Positions 63,287 to 64,000 of a stretch of 64,000 bases of DNA are shown piece by piece. The stretch lies in NCBI GenBank assembly GCA_021234535.1, contig CM037832.1:7847135-7911134 (forward strand). Direction: 5' to 3'. A program made the position numbers and the translations under genes. Positions within the stretch are counted from its first letter, which is position 1. Each line of letters begins with the position of its first letter. The stretch comes from Stichopus chloronotus. Lineage: Eukaryota > Echinodermata > Holothuroidea > Aspidochirotida > Stichopodidae. A model generated the notes under the pieces. That model saw only the letters and a list, made by a program, of their open reading frames with translations, was not told the DNA's origin and made no database searches.

Positions 63287-64000
63287 TCTGAAAATTTCAA
63301 CTGACCCCATGAGGGAAGGAATTTGGCATGGGGTATTGTAACATTAACCTACAGTCAGATCTGCATGAATTTTAGGGGGGGGGGCAATGCCTCCATCTGT
63401 GATACTACCTAGGTGAACCCCCCTCCCAGTTCCAACACCTACTGTATGGTTTTAATGCCACATGGATTATTTCTATATAATGCCACACTGATCTCTGTCC
63501 TGGTGAGGGCTACACATCAGGTTTCTGTAACATCCAGGAAAAGATAGATTTTTCTTTTTCACTGGAATATGTATGCAAATTTCAAATGTATGTTGCTTGC
63601 CCACGCATACTGAAGAAAAACATGTATAGTAAATCAAAAGTATGACCTTCAACTGCTCTAGACATTGCAAAATTGCAATAGCTAACAAGCTAAGCATACA
63701 CCTTTACATGACCACTATCTTTACAATACTTAACTACTACGAAATCGACAATCTGATTTTTTGCTGTGGTCAAACTTGGGACGCTCCTCAACTATCTTCA
63801 ACTATATGTACTGTAAATCAACAAAAAGACCAACCGTGAGTGATCGGTAAATAAATAACTGTAAAAATACCTGGCAAAGTCACGGTCAATGTTTTTCATA
63901 TCTTCTTGATGCTCTTTCAAGAACCAATGATCTCAATCTTACAGTAGTGCAAACACTTGTGCAAGCTGACTAAGACCAATTCCCAATTACCCAGTGAAAG
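63287..64000. other. Non-genic stretch to window end
   Basis: Includes a run of G at about 63376. No gene or further repeat could be supported. Part of it may be the body of the CAGTGGCG element. Confidence 0.35.

Overview
This is nuclear DNA from an intron-rich, AT-rich animal. The evidence is spliced genes with canonical GT/AG introns, an animal-type cytosolic ribosomal protein gene (RPL13), a nuclear gene for the mitochondrial leucyl-tRNA synthetase (LARS2) cut into 18 coding exons, relics of Tx1/L1-like and CR1-like non-LTR retrotransposons, and many small inverted-repeat elements. The general look suggests a marine invertebrate deuterostome such as an echinoderm or hemichordate. That is a guess from style and not proven by any sequence.

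Layout. From 1 to about 18.2 kb I see no host gene. This stretch holds a 269-bp Harbinger-like MITE (4060-4328), a decayed Tx1/L1-like reverse transcriptase (about 7050-8940, +), the end of a dispersed repeat (9804-9865, -) and the 3' end of a second Tx1/L1-like element (12955-13757, -). From 18.2 to 23.8 kb on the + strand lies a two-coding-exon C2H2 zinc-finger gene (687 aa). Its single intron carries a degenerate array of about 140 bp per unit, studded with nuclear-receptor-type half-sites.

From 27.6 to 52.1 kb on the minus strand lies LARS2, which I assembled exon by exon to 896 aa after ignoring one extra base. Its introns are full of repeats: the same half-site family in opposite orientation, 24-bp, 42-bp and 124-bp tandem arrays, a possible hAT-like element, a duplicated unknown repeat and a CR1-like fragment. 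Exon 14, just past the KMSKS catalytic loop, carries a one-base frameshift. It also sits next to three decayed tandem copies of its own 3' end and splice donor.

From 54.1 to 59.3 kb on the + strand lies RPL13 (213 aa, three coding exons), arranged head-to-head with LARS2. Its last intron contains a 707-bp element with 31-bp terminal inverted repeats. From 59.4 kb to the end there are only repeats: another half-site array, an inverted-repeat pair, a stretch extremely rich in ACGT, and a second copy of the dispersed repeat seen at 9.8 kb.

How the genes relate: LARS2 charges mitochondrial tRNA-Leu and RPL13 is part of the cytosolic 60S subunit, so a divergent translation-related pair shares one upstream region of about 2 kb. 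The zinc-finger gene is a separate transcription-factor-like locus of unknown function.
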